DNA of 64,000 bases from Pelagicoccus sp. SDUM812002 (GCF_031127835.1 NZ_JARXHX010000001.1:186001-250000); one strand, 5' to 3'. Shown: positions 11,198 through 21,571, counted from the stretch's first letter. The notes: generated by a model from the sequence alone, not told the origin. Numbers and translations: made by a program.

Positions 11198-11769
11198 CCC
11201 TTATCTGACCACTCTATAACACCGCAAGCCAAACGCGCTCCCGCTGCTCCCGAGGGCTGAGAAGTCAAGTCATCCTTACCTGCGTGAACGATTACGCCTT
11301 TGCCGATAATCGAATTCGGACCTTCGAACGTCAACACGCTATCAACCGTATCTCGCTGAGCTTGGCCAGCACTAGTCGCTTCTATATTGCCCAAATCGCC
11401 GACGTGCCGCACCCTAGAATCCGGTCCCGCATGTTTCGCGTTCGTCGGATTAAAGTGTCCACCCGCTGAGCTCGCGTCGGGAGCTGAGCAGTCGCCATTC
11501 TCGTGAATGTGAAACCCATGCATGCCACTTGGCAAGCCTATCAAATCCGCGACCACGCGTACACCGTCACGGTCCTCGATGAAGGTTACCGTTCCAGATA
11601 CCTTATTGCCCTCCGTTGGCGATAATTGAGCAATGGCGACGCGTTGGCTCACCTCACTGTCGACCGACCTGTCCGGGCCCGGATTGCATCCTCCCAACAC
11701 AGTCACTGCTAGGCCTAATGCGGCTATCGGCATCCTTTTATTTTTTCTCAGTCTTAGTATTGTTTTCAT
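11194..11769 (-). CDS. sodC: Cu/Zn superoxide dismutase, lipoprotein
   Basis: A 191-residue periplasmic enzyme converting superoxide to hydrogen peroxide and oxygen. The N-terminus has a basic stretch, a hydrophobic segment and the lipobox LGGC (C at about residue 28), so it should be lipid-anchored. Metal ligands are visible in GFHIHENGDC (copper and bridging histidines), in the GGHFNP loop and in the following HVGDLGN zinc loop; the last copper histidine is in VIVHAGKDD. The disulfide cysteines (GDC and LACGVIEW) are present. Length is normal for bacterial SodC. It stands alone on the minus strand among stress genes; the nearby catalase fragment once could have dealt with its peroxide product. 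Confidence 0.95.
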   Translation of the reverse strand: MKTILRLRKNKRMPIAALGLAVTVLGGCNPGPDRSVDSEVSQRVAIAQLSPTEGNKVSGTVTFIEDRDGVRVVADLIGLPSGMHGFHIHENGDCSAPDASSAGGHFNPTNAKHAGPDSRVRHVGDLGNIEATSAGQAQRDTVDSVLTFEGPNSIIGKGVIVHAGKDDLTSQPSGAAGARLACGVIEWSDKG

Positions 11770-12369
11770 AGGTTATATTATCAGCTGTTCAGTTCAAATT
11801 TTGGTCTCACTCCCCCGCTCGTTTGCCACATAGGAAACAGCCGGGTTGGATTGCACTGCATCATCCATGCCGGACCGCTGCTAGATATACCCCACTCGCT
11901 CCGCTCGGGATTGACCCGCTTGCATACCAATTCGCACGTTCACATCTGCGTTTCGGAAAAGCTCATACGCAATATCACGCCCGCTCTGCTCCTCCCCTCG
12001 GACGAGATTAGGCACTCAATCGAACGCCTCAACTCTTAGCGCGGGCAAAGCTGAACGGGCTCGCGGGGCATGGCAATGCGCATTAACCGCAATGCAACTC
12101 ACCTCCGCAAACTCACGAGTCCGGCTAACCATTAGAAGGAACGCGCTGAAAAAGCGGCCGAACGGAAGAATACACCGCAGCAGGCGCGGACTATGCAGAA
12201 ACGCTTCGGCTTGCTGCCTCCCGCAACGTCTCGTCACGAGTCTATGAATACGAATATAGAAGCACCCCAAAGCTCTTTCAGCTGTAAAGTTGCCCGCGGG
12301 GGCGAACTCAACCAAATTGCCGAAAGCCGCTACGATTGGCAAACCACCGCACAGGCCCATCCGATCTCC
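11770..12369. other. Gene-poor region before the catalase fragment
   Basis: About 600 bases with overlapping short frames but no recognisable product. It holds the sodC promoter side and probably decayed sequence belonging to the catalase remnant that follows. Confidence 0.4.
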
Positions 12370-12585
12370 GCTGAACGAAACTCGCTGCAAGCGGAACCCC
12401 GAAGCCCCTCGCTAGTGGAAGCCTTCATTATTCGGGCAAAGATCTCTCGCTTCGACCATGAGCACATCCCTGAGCACGTCGAGCACGCCCGTAGCTCCGG
12501 AGCTCGCGGCAGCTTTAAGCCCTCCCAAAGCAAGGGCCGAAAATTGGTCGAAATTCCTATAGAGCGTCAAAAGCCATCAATCTGA
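12370..12585 (+). pseudogene. Catalase N-terminal fragment (KatE/KatA type), decayed
   Basis: Within an open frame, the stretch from NSLQAEPRSPSLVEAF through KISRFDHEHIPEHVEHARSSGARGSF matches the conserved start of monofunctional haem catalases. There the typical text is RGPxLLEDF, KIxHFDHERIPERVVHARGxGAHGxF. The catalytic histidine of the HARG motif is present (EHARSSGA). After GSFKPSQSK the similarity ends abruptly and the frame stops 20 codons later, so about 90 percent of the enzyme is missing. This is a gene remnant, not a functional catalase. An intact manganese catalase at 44.8 kb may now cover the function. Confidence 0.75.
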
Positions 12586-12658
12586 TATAGAGAGGCGAAA
12601 ATACGCCCCTTCTAAAACTCAAAGACACATCAAAGAGAAACCTCACACTAAAACCAAG

Positions 12659-13567
12659 ATGTCACGTACTATGAATACAAAGAACGAGAGCCTACTTTGC
12701 GATCCCCGCAAAAAATACGAAACTCCGGATTTCGAGAATCAAGAAGACCAGTCCCACCCGGGCAGCGAGCGAAAAATGACGCCTCCCGCCGATCATGGCG
12801 AAGAAAGCTACGAGGGGACCGGAAAGCTCAAAGGTTGCGTCGCTCTCATCACCGGCGCGGACAGCGGAATCGGCAGAGCAGTTGCCCTCGCCTACGCCCG
12901 CGAAGGCGCGGACGTCGCCTTCACCTATCTGGAAGAGGATCAAGACGCCCAAGAAACCGAGCGTCTCATTACCGAATCCGGGCGGAGGGCGAAGTCATAT
13001 AAAATGGACCAAACCAGCCGGAACGCTTGCGACGAGGTGCTGGAGTCACTGATAGAGGAATTCGGAAAAATTGATATACTCGTCAATAACGCGGCGTTTC
13101 AAAAAACATACGAATCCTTCGATGACATCACGGACGAGGATATCGAACGCACCTTCAAAACCAATATCGAGGCATTCTTCTATTTCTCTCGAACAGCGTT
13201 GAAGCACCTACCACCCGGCGGTTCGATCATCAATACCACTTCAATACAAGCGTTTTCTCCCAGCCCTTCTCTCGCTCCCTATTCGGCGACCAAAGCGGCA
13301 ATAGCGAATTTCACGCTCTCGCTCGCCCAAGAAGCCATCAAGAAAGGGATTCGAGTAAACGCCGTCGCGCCGGGCCCCGTATGGACGCCCTTGATACCCG
13401 CGACCTTGCCTTTGGAAGACGTGAAAAGCTTCGGCAAAAACACACTCTTCGAAAGACCAGCCCAACCGGCGGAACTCGCCCCCATTTACGTCTTCCTCGC
13501 CTCCGACGCAGCCAGCTATATCACCGCGGAAATCTACGGCGCTACCGGAGGTGGGAAGCAACTATAG
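12659..13567 (+). CDS. SDR oxidoreductase of the general-stress (YhdF/Gsp39) type
   Basis: A 302-residue short-chain dehydrogenase with the roughly 50-residue N-terminal extension typical of the YhdF/Gsp39 group, containing the ENQEDQSHPGSERKMTP segment. The cofactor motif is TGADSGIG at residues ~60-67, the NNAA motif follows near residue 140, and the active site is Ser-Tyr-Lys with YSATK. The C-terminal region ends in YGATGGGKQL, as is usual for the group. The substrate is unknown; such genes are commonly stress-induced. It lies just after the catalase fragment and before the SpoIIAA-like gene, all on the plus strand. Confidence 0.88.
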   Translation: MSRTMNTKNESLLCDPRKKYETPDFENQEDQSHPGSERKMTPPADHGEESYEGTGKLKGCVALITGADSGIGRAVALAYAREGADVAFTYLEEDQDAQETERLITESGRRAKSYKMDQTSRNACDEVLESLIEEFGKIDILVNNAAFQKTYESFDDITDEDIERTFKTNIEAFFYFSRTALKHLPPGGSIINTTSIQAFSPSPSLAPYSATKAAIANFTLSLAQEAIKKGIRVNAVAPGPVWTPLIPATLPLEDVKSFGKNTLFERPAQPAELAPIYVFLASDAASYITAEIYGATGGGKQL

Positions 13568-13747
13568 ACGAGTAGCGTCCTTCGCCCTTGGGAGATTGGG
13601 CGGTCATTCAAACGCAATACCAACAAGTGGCCGAAACCACTTAGCTATACATCGCTCCGCCTTTTAAACAGTCAGGTTTCAAATTCAAAAAACGACACCG
13701 CGTGCACAGGGGCATTTAGGCAAGATTCCTGCAGGCACCGCTATACT

Positions 13748-14125
13748 ATGAACTGGATTCTACCTGAGACTAAAGAAGCTTTTGTAGCAATTAAAGTAAG
13801 CGGCAGGCTGGACAAAAACGACTATGACACGATCGTGCCCACCCTTAAAAATCGAATCGAGCAATACGAATATATATCGTTGTATTGGGAGATGGAAAAT
13901 TTCGACGGATGGACGTTCGGCGGCCTGTGGACAGACCTCAAGTTCGATGTGAAATACGCTAAGAATTTCAAAAAAATCGCCATCGTTGGGGAAAAGAAAA
14001 CGCACGATCTTATGGAATCCTTTCTAAAGCCCTTCACCTCGAGCAAAACGAAATACTTCGATCGCGATGATAAGGAAGTAGCTTTGCATTGGGCGAAGAG
14101 CCCCATTTCCAGCAAGTTGAGCTAA
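13748..14125 (+). CDS. SpoIIAA-like (STAS/SEC14-fold) small protein
   Basis: A 125-residue protein of the SpoIIAA-like family (DUF3478). Typical features are the start MNWILPETKEAFVAIKVSG, the GRLDKNDY segment, the FDGWTFGGLWTDLKFDVKY core and the C-terminal DKEVALHWAK. Members have a STAS/SEC14-like fold and unknown function; some are thought to act in membrane or stress signalling. A clear paralogue lies at 51.6 kb (same opening NxxLPET and same DGW-x2-GLW motif). It stands immediately upstream of the large CheB/CheR hybrid kinase, and the other copy shares a block with the second kinase. No conserved phosphorylatable serine of anti-sigma antagonists is obvious. Confidence 0.85.
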   Translation: MNWILPETKEAFVAIKVSGRLDKNDYDTIVPTLKNRIEQYEYISLYWEMENFDGWTFGGLWTDLKFDVKYAKNFKKIAIVGEKKTHDLMESFLKPFTSSKTKYFDRDDKEVALHWAKSPISSKLS

Positions 14126-14523
14126 CCAACAACCCGCTCTTCGGTTATACGGACCGCTCGGAGGAGAGAGACCTAAGAGTGTCAAGCCACGCCAAACTAT
14201 CACCTGCAGTTCCCCTACTGCACTTCGCAACCTCAGTCATACATATTGCAACTTCGTCCGCGTATTCGATGTTAGCATACGTGTAGATCCTGATATAACT
14301 GACTCCCTTTTCCGTCCTTGAACTGCTTCAAGCTTGTATATTGGCGATGCTCTCATTGAGCTGCTTGTCGGTCCGAAGAGGATATGGCTTTCCTGGTTCG
14401 CAACCGCTCGAAATAATTCGAAACCCAATCGATCCCCGTTTTTCCTGCTCGTAATTCGACGCAGGAATCGCAGCGATCGCTCCTAGTTCCGCCAGAATCA
14501 ATCGAACCGCGACGCCAGCCCGC
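14126..14523. other. Intergenic region upstream of the hybrid kinase
   Basis: About 400 bases with no recognisable gene; probably the promoter region of the kinase. No clear -35/-10 pair or operator was identified by eye. Confidence 0.4.
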
Positions 14524-17500
14524 ATGCACACAGACGAAACCTCCCCGAAAAAATCCAGGTCGAAAGCGAAAGCTAGAAACGGAAAAAACGCTTCATCTTC
14601 GGATTCCAAACCCCATCCATCACCAGAGGCAAAGAATTCCTTGCCAGACAAGCTGACCATCGTCGGCATCGGAGCCTCCGCGGGCGGCTTGACCGCGCTG
14701 AGGAAATTCTTCGAGCACGCCCCCACCGACGCAGGGCTCGCCTACGTCGTGGTCGTTCACCTCTCGCCAGACCACGAGAGCCGGCTCGCCGAGCTCTTGC
14801 AGCCACACGTCAAGATGCCGGTCCAGCAGGTCACGAAGACGATTCCTATCGAGAAGAACCACGTCTACGTCATCCCGCCCAACGCGAACCTCAACACCAT
14901 CGACTCCCACCTCCGGCTGAGCAAGCTCGAGGAAAAGCGACGCGAACGAGCGCCCATCGACCACTTCTTCCATACGCTCGCGAACACCTACGACGGCAGA
15001 GCCGTTGGCGTCATACTCTCCGGCACCGGCGGCGACGGAACCCTCGGCCTCAAGGAGATCAAGGAAAACGGCGGGTTCACCGTAGCGCAGAATCCCAGCG
15101 AGGCCGAGTATGACGGCATGCCGCAAAGCGCCATCGCCTCGGGCGTCGTCGACCTCGTGCTGCCGCTGGCGGAGATCGGGCCGACCGTGGCAGGCTTCGC
15201 CAGCGTCCATCCCCGGCTCCCCAAAGTCGGCCGTGAGGGCGAAGCAGCGGACGAAGTACGCAAGCTTCTGCACAAGGTCTTCCAATGCCTGAAGTCGCGC
15301 GTCAACCGCGACTTCAGCAGCTACAAGCACTCCACCGTCATCCGCCGCATCCAACGCCGCATGCAGCTCCGCGGGATCGAGGACGTATCAATCTACCTGA
15401 AGAAACTCCGGGAGGACGCCAAGGAAGTCCAAACCCTGGCAGACGACCTCCTCATCACCGTGACCAGCTTCTTCCGCGACCCGGAAGTGCATCGCCTGCT
15501 AGCCGAAACCGTCATCCCGCAGATCTTCGACAAGAAAGGAGCCGAAGAAGAGATCAGAATATGGAGCGTCGGCTGCGCGACCGGTGAAGAAGCCTACACG
15601 CTTGCAATCCTCTTCCTGGAAGAAGCAACCCGCCGCGACATCACGCCACGCATCCAGATCTTCGGCTCCGACCTCCACCATCATTCCCTCAAGACCGCCC
15701 GCGACGGCTTCTATTCCATCGACATCGAAGCAGTCGTCTCCCGCGAACGACTCCAGCGCTTCTTCATCAACGAAAGCGGCGGGTACCAAGTCCGCAATGA
15801 AGTGCGTGAGATGGTGCTCTTCGCCCCGCAAAACCTGCTCAGCGACCCGCCCTTCTCGCGGATCGACCTCATCTCCTGCCGTAACCTGATGATCTACATC
15901 AAGCGCGAGGTGCAACGCGACATCATCGAGCTCTTCCACTACGCCCTGCGCCCCGACGGGCACCTCCTCCTCGGCACTTCCGAAACCATCGACACCCCCG
16001 ACCTCTTTCAGGTCAAGGACAAGAGGCACTGCATCTACCAAAAGAGAAACATCCAAGGCCCCGAGCCCAAACTGCCCGTCTTCCCCCTCACCCAAAGCCG
16101 GCTGCCCTTCCTTCCAGACCAGCCCCACCGACCGGAATCCGGAGAACCCGTAGCCTACAGCACCGTACACCAGCGACTGAGCTCCCAACACGCCCCGCCC
16201 AGCATCCTCATAAGTCCCGGCGACAAGCTCGTCCACCTCTCCGAACGATGCGGAAGTTTCCTCAGCCACCCAAGCGGAGCGCCTACCACCAGCATCTTTA
16301 AGCTAGTCCGCGATGAATTTCGCGTGGAACTGAGGTCGGTTCTCTCCGCCATTAGAGGCGGACAGGTCGCAACCGATTCCCGCCCCATTGCGATCCATCT
16401 CGACGGCGAACCTTCCCTCGTCACGTTGCGCGCCCGAGCCACCCTCGACCCCCAGTTCTCTGGCTTCGCCCTCGTCATCTTCGACGCGCAACCGGTAGCG
16501 GAAGACGCTCTCGAAAAACCGGCCGGCAAATCCCGAGACAGAGAAGGCGAAACCGACGAGCGCGCTAGGACGCTCGAACAAGAGCTCAACCACACCCGCC
16601 AACGGCTGCAGGCCATCGTCGAGGAATACGAGACCGGCCAAGAGGAAATGCGCGCCTCAAACGAGGAAATGCAATCGACCAATGAAGAGCTGCGCTCGGC
16701 CATGGAAGAGCTCGAGACCAGCAAGGAAGAGCTGCAAAGCATGAACGAGGAGCTCCAAACCGTCAACCAGGAGAACCGCTACAAGGTAGAAGAGCTGGGC
16801 CAACTCTCCGACGACCTGCAAAACCTCCTCGCCGCCACCGACATCGCTACCCTCTTCCTCGACCGCGATTTCCGGATCCTCCGTTTCACCCCCAAGGTCA
16901 GCGAACTCTTCAACATCCGGTCAACCGACAGGGGAAGGCCCATCTCAGACCTGACCCACAGCCTCGGCGACAACCAAATCCTCGCCGACCTCAAACGCGT
17001 GCTCTCGGACCTCGTACCCATCGAACGCGAACTGCTCGCCGAATCCGGCCAGTACTACCTCACCCGAGTCATTCCCTACCGCAGCTCCGACGACCGCATC
17101 GAAGGCATCGTCATCACCTTCGTCGACATATCGGCACGCAAGCAAGCAGAGGCCGTCATCGAAAACTCCCGGCGATACGCCGAAAAAATCATCGAATCCC
17201 TCCCCGAACCGCTGCTCGTGCTCACGCCCCAGCTCAGCGTCAAGTTTGCCAACGCGGCCTTCTACAAACACTTCCACGTAAGCCCTGAGCAAACCGTCGA
17301 CGTCCGCCTCTCCGCCCTCGGCAACGGACAGTGGGACATCCCGGAACTGAAAAAAATGCTCAAAGGCGTCCTCGGCGATCGTTCGCCCTTCGCCGAATTC
17401 CAAGTCCAATGGGAGTTCGAAAACCTAGGCCGACGCGTCATGTTCCTCAGCGCCAAGCCACTGGAAGACCACGAACTCCTGTTGCTCAGAATCGAGGACC

Positions 17501-19521
17501 GCACCGAACGCTTCGAAATTGAAGAAAACCGGGCGAAGCTCGCCGCGATCGTCGACTCCTCCCATGACGCCATCCTAAGCAAGACCTTGGACGGCACCAT
17601 CCTCTCTTGGAACGGCGGAGCGGAGCGCATCTTCGGCTACACCGCAGCCGAAGCCGTCGGCCAGCCGATCACCCTTATTGTACCACCCGAACTCAAAGCC
17701 GAGGAGGAAGGCATCCTAAGCCGACTCCGCAGAGGCGAAGGACTCGAGCATTTCGAAACGGAACGCGTCGCCAAAGACGGCCGCCGCATCTGCGTATCCC
17801 TCACCATCTCACCCGTACGCGACGACCAAGACAAAGTCATCGGCGCCTCGAAAGTCGCCCGCGACGTCACCCAACAGAAAAAAGCCGAAAACCGCCTCCG
17901 CCTCCTCTGGAAGTCAGCGTCCGCCCTGCTCTCGACCCAAGCTCCTAAGCAGATGCTCGAGGAAGTCTTCGCCTCGATCGCCCCCCACTTCGAACTTTCC
18001 GCCTACCTCAACTATACCCTAAGCGAGTGCGGGAACTTCCTGACCCTCGCGTCCCACGCCGGCTTGCCGGATGAGGAAGTCCAGAAGATCAAGAGCCTCA
18101 CCCCAGGCGACACCGCATCCGGCATCACCGCCTCGGAGCGGCGCCCCTTCGTGGCGACCCATATCCAAGATTCCGACGACGAAAAAACGAGACAACTCAA
18201 GAGCTTCGGCTTTCGTTCGTACGTGTGCAAACCCTTGCTCAGGGACGACCAGCTGCTCGGAACCCTATGCTTCGCCAGCAATGAAAAAGACGAGTTCGAC
18301 CCCGTAGAACTCGATTTCCTCGAAACCATCAGCCGCTACGTCACCTCCGCCTACGAACGCCTCCGGCTCGTTGAACAGCTCCGCGTGTCGGACCGGCGCA
18401 AGGACGAGTTCCTGGCCACCCTCGCCCACGAGCTCCGCAACCCGCTCGCCCCCATCCGGACCGGCCTAGAGCTCTTGAAAGTTGCCGACGACAAACTGGA
18501 AATATTTGAGGAAGTCCACGAAATCATGGAACGGCAGACCAAGCAGCTCGCCCTCCTCGTCGACGACTTAATGGACATCTCCCGCATCACCCGCGGCAAG
18601 CTAAAGCTCAAGAAAACAACTATAGCCCTCGAAGATGTCATCCGCAGCGCAGTCGAAGAGGCGACACCTTTAATCAACGAAGGAAAGCAAAAGCTCACTG
18701 TCTCCCTGCCAGACAAACCCGTAACGCTCTACGCCGACCCCAGCCGCTTGGCTCAGGTAATTTCGAACCTTCTAAACAACGCCGCCAAATATACCCCCAA
18801 CCAGGGGAGCATAGAGCTCTCGGCCGACCTCGTCGAAGACAACGTAACCATCACCGTGAGAGACACCGGCATAGGTATTCCACAGGACAAGCAAGAGCAC
18901 GTTTTTGAAATGTTCTCCCAGATCGAAGGTCCGAGCGAGTACTCGAACGCAGGCCTCGGCATTGGACTAACGCTCGTCAAAACCCTGACTGACATGCATG
19001 GCGGGACGGTCAGTGTACAGAGCGAAGGAGAAGGCCTAGGCAGCTCCTTTTGCCTGCACCTGCCCGCAGAGGTCAAAAGAGTCCCGTCCCCACAAAAAGC
19101 CCAACCCAGAGATGACAACCCTCAAGGCACACATGCGAGCCGACGTGTGCTCATCGCGGACGACAACGAATCCGCGCTTAAAGTTCTGGCGTTGTACTTC
19201 GAAAAGCTCGGTCATGACGTCCGCACCGCGGCTGACGGCCAACAAGCAGTGGAGATAGCAGCGGAATTCCGGCCTGAATTCGCGCTGCTCGACCTAGGCA
19301 TGCCCCGAATGGATGGTTACCAAACCGCTCGCGCTATCCGTGAGCAGGAGTGGGGAAAAGATATCGCCTTGGTCGCGCTGACCGGTTGGGGTCAGGAAGA
19401 GGACAAGCGAAAAAGCAAAGAAGCAGGCTTCGACGAACACATCGTTAAGCCCGCTAATAAGGAAGCTCTACTACAACTGATGGTTCGGCACAGCCCCGAT
19501 CCGCGCCAACTGTCAGGCTAA
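14524..19521 (+). CDS. CheB-CheR-PAS-GAF hybrid histidine kinase with receiver
   Basis: A giant 1665-residue soluble signalling protein. In order: a CheB methylesterase domain (about 40-235; catalytic serine in GIGASAGG, VVHLSP, aspartate in GTGGDGTLG); a CheR methyltransferase (about 245-500; TSFFRDPEVH, SAM motif WSVGCATGEEAYTLA, DLISCRNLMIY); a degenerate PAS-like region; a heptad coiled coil (about 690-760) rich in EELQSMNEELQ; three PAS domains; a GAF domain (about 1135-1280); HisKA with the phospho-histidine in LATLAHELRNPLAP; HATPase (NLLNNAAKY, DTGIGIP, GLGIGLTLV); and a C-terminal receiver (VLIADDNE, LLDLGMP, VALTGWG, IVKPAN). No membrane segments are seen. Such proteins sense an unknown cue and may both methylate/demethylate and phosphorylate. 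No cognate output regulator lies beside it. A paralogue with a broken receiver is at 39.3 kb. Confidence 0.93.
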   Translation: MHTDETSPKKSRSKAKARNGKNASSSDSKPHPSPEAKNSLPDKLTIVGIGASAGGLTALRKFFEHAPTDAGLAYVVVVHLSPDHESRLAELLQPHVKMPVQQVTKTIPIEKNHVYVIPPNANLNTIDSHLRLSKLEEKRRERAPIDHFFHTLANTYDGRAVGVILSGTGGDGTLGLKEIKENGGFTVAQNPSEAEYDGMPQSAIASGVVDLVLPLAEIGPTVAGFASVHPRLPKVGREGEAADEVRKLLHKVFQCLKSRVNRDFSSYKHSTVIRRIQRRMQLRGIEDVSIYLKKLREDAKEVQTLADDLLITVTSFFRDPEVHRLLAETVIPQIFDKKGAEEEIRIWSVGCATGEEAYTLAILFLEEATRRDITPRIQIFGSDLHHHSLKTARDGFYSIDIEAVVSRERLQRFFINESGGYQVRNEVREMVLFAPQNLLSDPPFSRIDLISCRNLMIYIKREVQRDIIELFHYALRPDGHLLLGTSETIDTPDLFQVKDKRHCIYQKRNIQGPEPKLPVFPLTQSRLPFLPDQPHRPESGEPVAYSTVHQRLSSQHAPPSILISPGDKLVHLSERCGSFLSHPSGAPTTSIFKLVRDEFRVELRSVLSAIRGGQVATDSRPIAIHLDGEPSLVTLRARATLDPQFSGFALVIFDAQPVAEDALEKPAGKSRDREGETDERARTLEQELNHTRQRLQAIVEEYETGQEEMRASNEEMQSTNEELRSAMEELETSKEELQSMNEELQTVNQENRYKVEELGQLSDDLQNLLAATDIATLFLDRDFRILRFTPKVSELFNIRSTDRGRPISDLTHSLGDNQILADLKRVLSDLVPIERELLAESGQYYLTRVIPYRSSDDRIEGIVITFVDISARKQAEAVIENSRRYAEKIIESLPEPLLVLTPQLSVKFANAAFYKHFHVSPEQTVDVRLSALGNGQWDIPELKKMLKGVLGDRSPFAEFQVQWEFENLGRRVMFLSAKPLEDHELLLLRIEDRTERFEIEENRAKLAAIVDSSHDAILSKTLDGTILSWNGGAERIFGYTAAEAVGQPITLIVPPELKAEEEGILSRLRRGEGLEHFETERVAKDGRRICVSLTISPVRDDQDKVIGASKVARDVTQQKKAENRLRLLWKSASALLSTQAPKQMLEEVFASIAPHFELSAYLNYTLSECGNFLTLASHAGLPDEEVQKIKSLTPGDTASGITASERRPFVATHIQDSDDEKTRQLKSFGFRSYVCKPLLRDDQLLGTLCFASNEKDEFDPVELDFLETISRYVTSAYERLRLVEQLRVSDRRKDEFLATLAHELRNPLAPIRTGLELLKVADDKLEIFEEVHEIMERQTKQLALLVDDLMDISRITRGKLKLKKTTIALEDVIRSAVEEATPLINEGKQKLTVSLPDKPVTLYADPSRLAQVISNLLNNAAKYTPNQGSIELSADLVEDNVTITVRDTGIGIPQDKQEHVFEMFSQIEGPSEYSNAGLGIGLTLVKTLTDMHGGTVSVQSEGEGLGSSFCLHLPAEVKRVPSPQKAQPRDDNPQGTHASRRVLIADDNESALKVLALYFEKLGHDVRTAADGQQAVEIAAEFRPEFALLDLGMPRMDGYQTARAIREQEWGKDIALVALTGWGQEEDKRKSKEAGFDEHIVKPANKEALLQLMVRHSPDPRQLSG

Positions 19522-20416
19522 ACTCACCAGCTACACTAAAGCCCATTCTGGTCCTTTAGTCCCGACATCCACCATCAGCTACTACAACTGCTTCTCCTCG
19601 TGATCTGAAATCGAAACGTACGCATTTCGATTCCCTAGGAACACACTCAGACTCCGTTCGATTAAGAGCCCGTGCTCTAAGCGCTATCGTAGAGATGAAG
19701 GCTTAGTGCGGGGCTTCCGAGATGCGGAGTTACGACTCACCTAGGAGCAAAACCAAACGATCCTACGCAACTGGCCCCTCCTCGTTTCATTGCGTCTAAT
19801 TGTTCGCCTGTAGTTCATCTGGTCCAGGGCTAATCTCTGGCGATAGGCCTTGTCCATAAGCGGCTCGAGCTATAGCGAAGCTCGCCAGCGGAAAAGTGAT
19901 AAACCTAAAACGGAAACTCAGTAGCGAGCCGCTCTCTTCAAATTCAATAAAGCGAAACCGAGCGTTCCGGTTGCGCCACAGCTCAATACCTGAGATAAAC
20001 TTTCTTGAACGGCAAGAGCGATACTGAACTGGAAAACACAAAAAGAGCTACTAATAGATAGATAACAGCTACTGCCAGCCATATACCCTCTCCCTTATAC
20101 TTTAAAACCCGCGTATACCAGGGAGGAAAACGCGAATGCATCCGTAGCCAGCTAGTCCCTCAAATTGTCTTGGCGACAATAGTATAACACCGATTGAGCC
20201 TAAAAGGGATTATCAGACGCAAAGCATTGTGTTCTACGTATAGTAGCCGCAGCGTCACCTCAATTTTTCCCTTTGTACTATATGCATTTTTACCTGCGAA
20301 GCATCCGCTTTTGGCGCACTTGATGCGGAGGTACAATCTCACAACCGGTAGCCCGAACTCTTCATGGCGGTCCTACTGAAAATTACCTCTTTATAACCCT
20401 AAACTCAAACGAGCCC
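19522..20416. other. Gene-poor region
   Basis: About 900 bases without a convincing gene on either strand. The short open frames contain no recognisable motif. It includes the kinase's 3' flank and the promoter side of the dehydrogenase. I see nothing further in it. Confidence 0.45.
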
Positions 20417-21571
20417 ATGAAAGCAGCCGTATTCCACCGCCCAGGAAAAATAACCTGCGACACTGTTGACGATCCGAAACTCGAGAAGCCGGACGATATT
20501 ATAGTAAGGGTCACCGCCACTGCCATCTGCGGCTCGGACTTGCATATATACGACGGCTTCCTCCCCCAGCTGAAAAACATGGTGCTGGGCCACGAGTTCA
20601 TGGGAATTGTCGAGGACGCTGGAGCGGCGGTGACTTCCGTAGCGAAAGGGGATCGCGTCGTCGTGCCGTTTCCCGTGGCGTGCGGAGGATGCTTCTTTTG
20701 CGGCCATGGCCTACCTGGCCATTGCGAACATTCCAACGACAACTACGGACCGGAGGGAGGGCTGTTAAAGCAAAAAGGCGGAGCCCTCTTCGGCTATACC
20801 GACCTCTACGGCGGCTACGATGGAGGCCAAGCCGAATACGTGCGCGTCCCCTACGCGAACTTCGGCCCGCGAAAGGTCAACCCGGACTTCTCCGACGAAC
20901 AGGTTCTTTTCCTCACCGATATCTTTCCGACCGGCTACACCGCTATCGACTGGGCGAACCTTCAAGGTGGCGAAACGGTAGCAGTCTTCGGCTGCGGCCC
21001 CGTCGGCCTCATGGCCCAGAAAGTTGCGTGGCTGAAAGGAGCGGGACGGGTCATCGGGATCGACCGCGAACCCTACCGACTCGAAACCGCGCAACGGACC
21101 GCCAAGTCGGAAACTATTAATTTCAAGGATACCGATCCGGTAGAAGCCATCCGAGAAATGACCGACGGCCGCGGTGCCGACGTTTGCGTCGACGCAGTAG
21201 GATTGGAGGCAGAACGCAGCGTACTCGACAAGCTGGGTAACATTGTGCACATGCAAATGGGCACCATCAACGCCCTGCGCATGTGCTGCAGCGCCGTCAG
21301 GCGCGGCGGTCATGTCAGTATCGTGGGAGTCTACGGCATGTCTTACGACAACTTCCCTATCGGACAGATTTTCGACAAGGGCTTGAAGCTGAGCGCCGGG
21401 CAAGCCCCCGTCCACAAGTACATTGACGACCTCATCGATCACGTGGAATCGGGCCGCGTGCAGCTGGATGATATTATCACCCACCGCCTCTCTCTAGACC
21501 AAGTCTCCCACGGCTACGACATTTTCAAAAAGAAGCAGGATAACTGTGTCAAAGTCGTGCTCACGCCTTGA
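20417..21571 (+). CDS. Zinc-dependent alcohol dehydrogenase, formaldehyde-dehydrogenase-like
   Basis: A 384-residue MDR-superfamily enzyme, NAD(P)-dependent. The catalytic zinc site is in ICGSDLHIY (C ~38) and GHEFMGIVEDAG (H-E ~60). The structural zinc loop has CGGCFFCGHGLPGHC, with four cysteines. The cofactor fold is announced by VAVFGCGPVGLMA. The long glycine-rich loop at about residues 108-136 (GALFGYTDLYGGYDGGQAEYV) is typical of glutathione-independent formaldehyde dehydrogenase and related enzymes. A role in oxidising formaldehyde or a related aldehyde/alcohol is likely but the substrate is unproven. Formate, the product of formaldehyde oxidation, is the substrate of the formate dehydrogenase at 7.3-10.3 kb, so the two could work in series. 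Confidence 0.88.
   Translation: MKAAVFHRPGKITCDTVDDPKLEKPDDIIVRVTATAICGSDLHIYDGFLPQLKNMVLGHEFMGIVEDAGAAVTSVAKGDRVVVPFPVACGGCFFCGHGLPGHCEHSNDNYGPEGGLLKQKGGALFGYTDLYGGYDGGQAEYVRVPYANFGPRKVNPDFSDEQVLFLTDIFPTGYTAIDWANLQGGETVAVFGCGPVGLMAQKVAWLKGAGRVIGIDREPYRLETAQRTAKSETINFKDTDPVEAIREMTDGRGADVCVDAVGLEAERSVLDKLGNIVHMQMGTINALRMCCSAVRRGGHVSIVGVYGMSYDNFPIGQIFDKGLKLSAGQAPVHKYIDDLIDHVESGRVQLDDIITHRLSLDQVSHGYDIFKKKQDNCVKVVLTP

Noticed and set aside
13583-13602. Short GC hairpin (CGCCC/GGGCG) after the SDR gene as a terminator
   Set aside because: Only five base pairs and no T-run; too weak to report as a feature.
14620-16269. Two long minus-strand open frames (244 and 256 codons) opposite the first hybrid kinase
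   Set aside because: Low-complexity Val/Asp/Glu/Gly composition typical of antisense frames in GC-rich coding DNA; the plus-strand protein is beyond doubt.
20765-21484. A 239-codon minus-strand frame opposite the alcohol dehydrogenase
   Set aside because: Fully inside a well-supported gene and without recognisable motifs.
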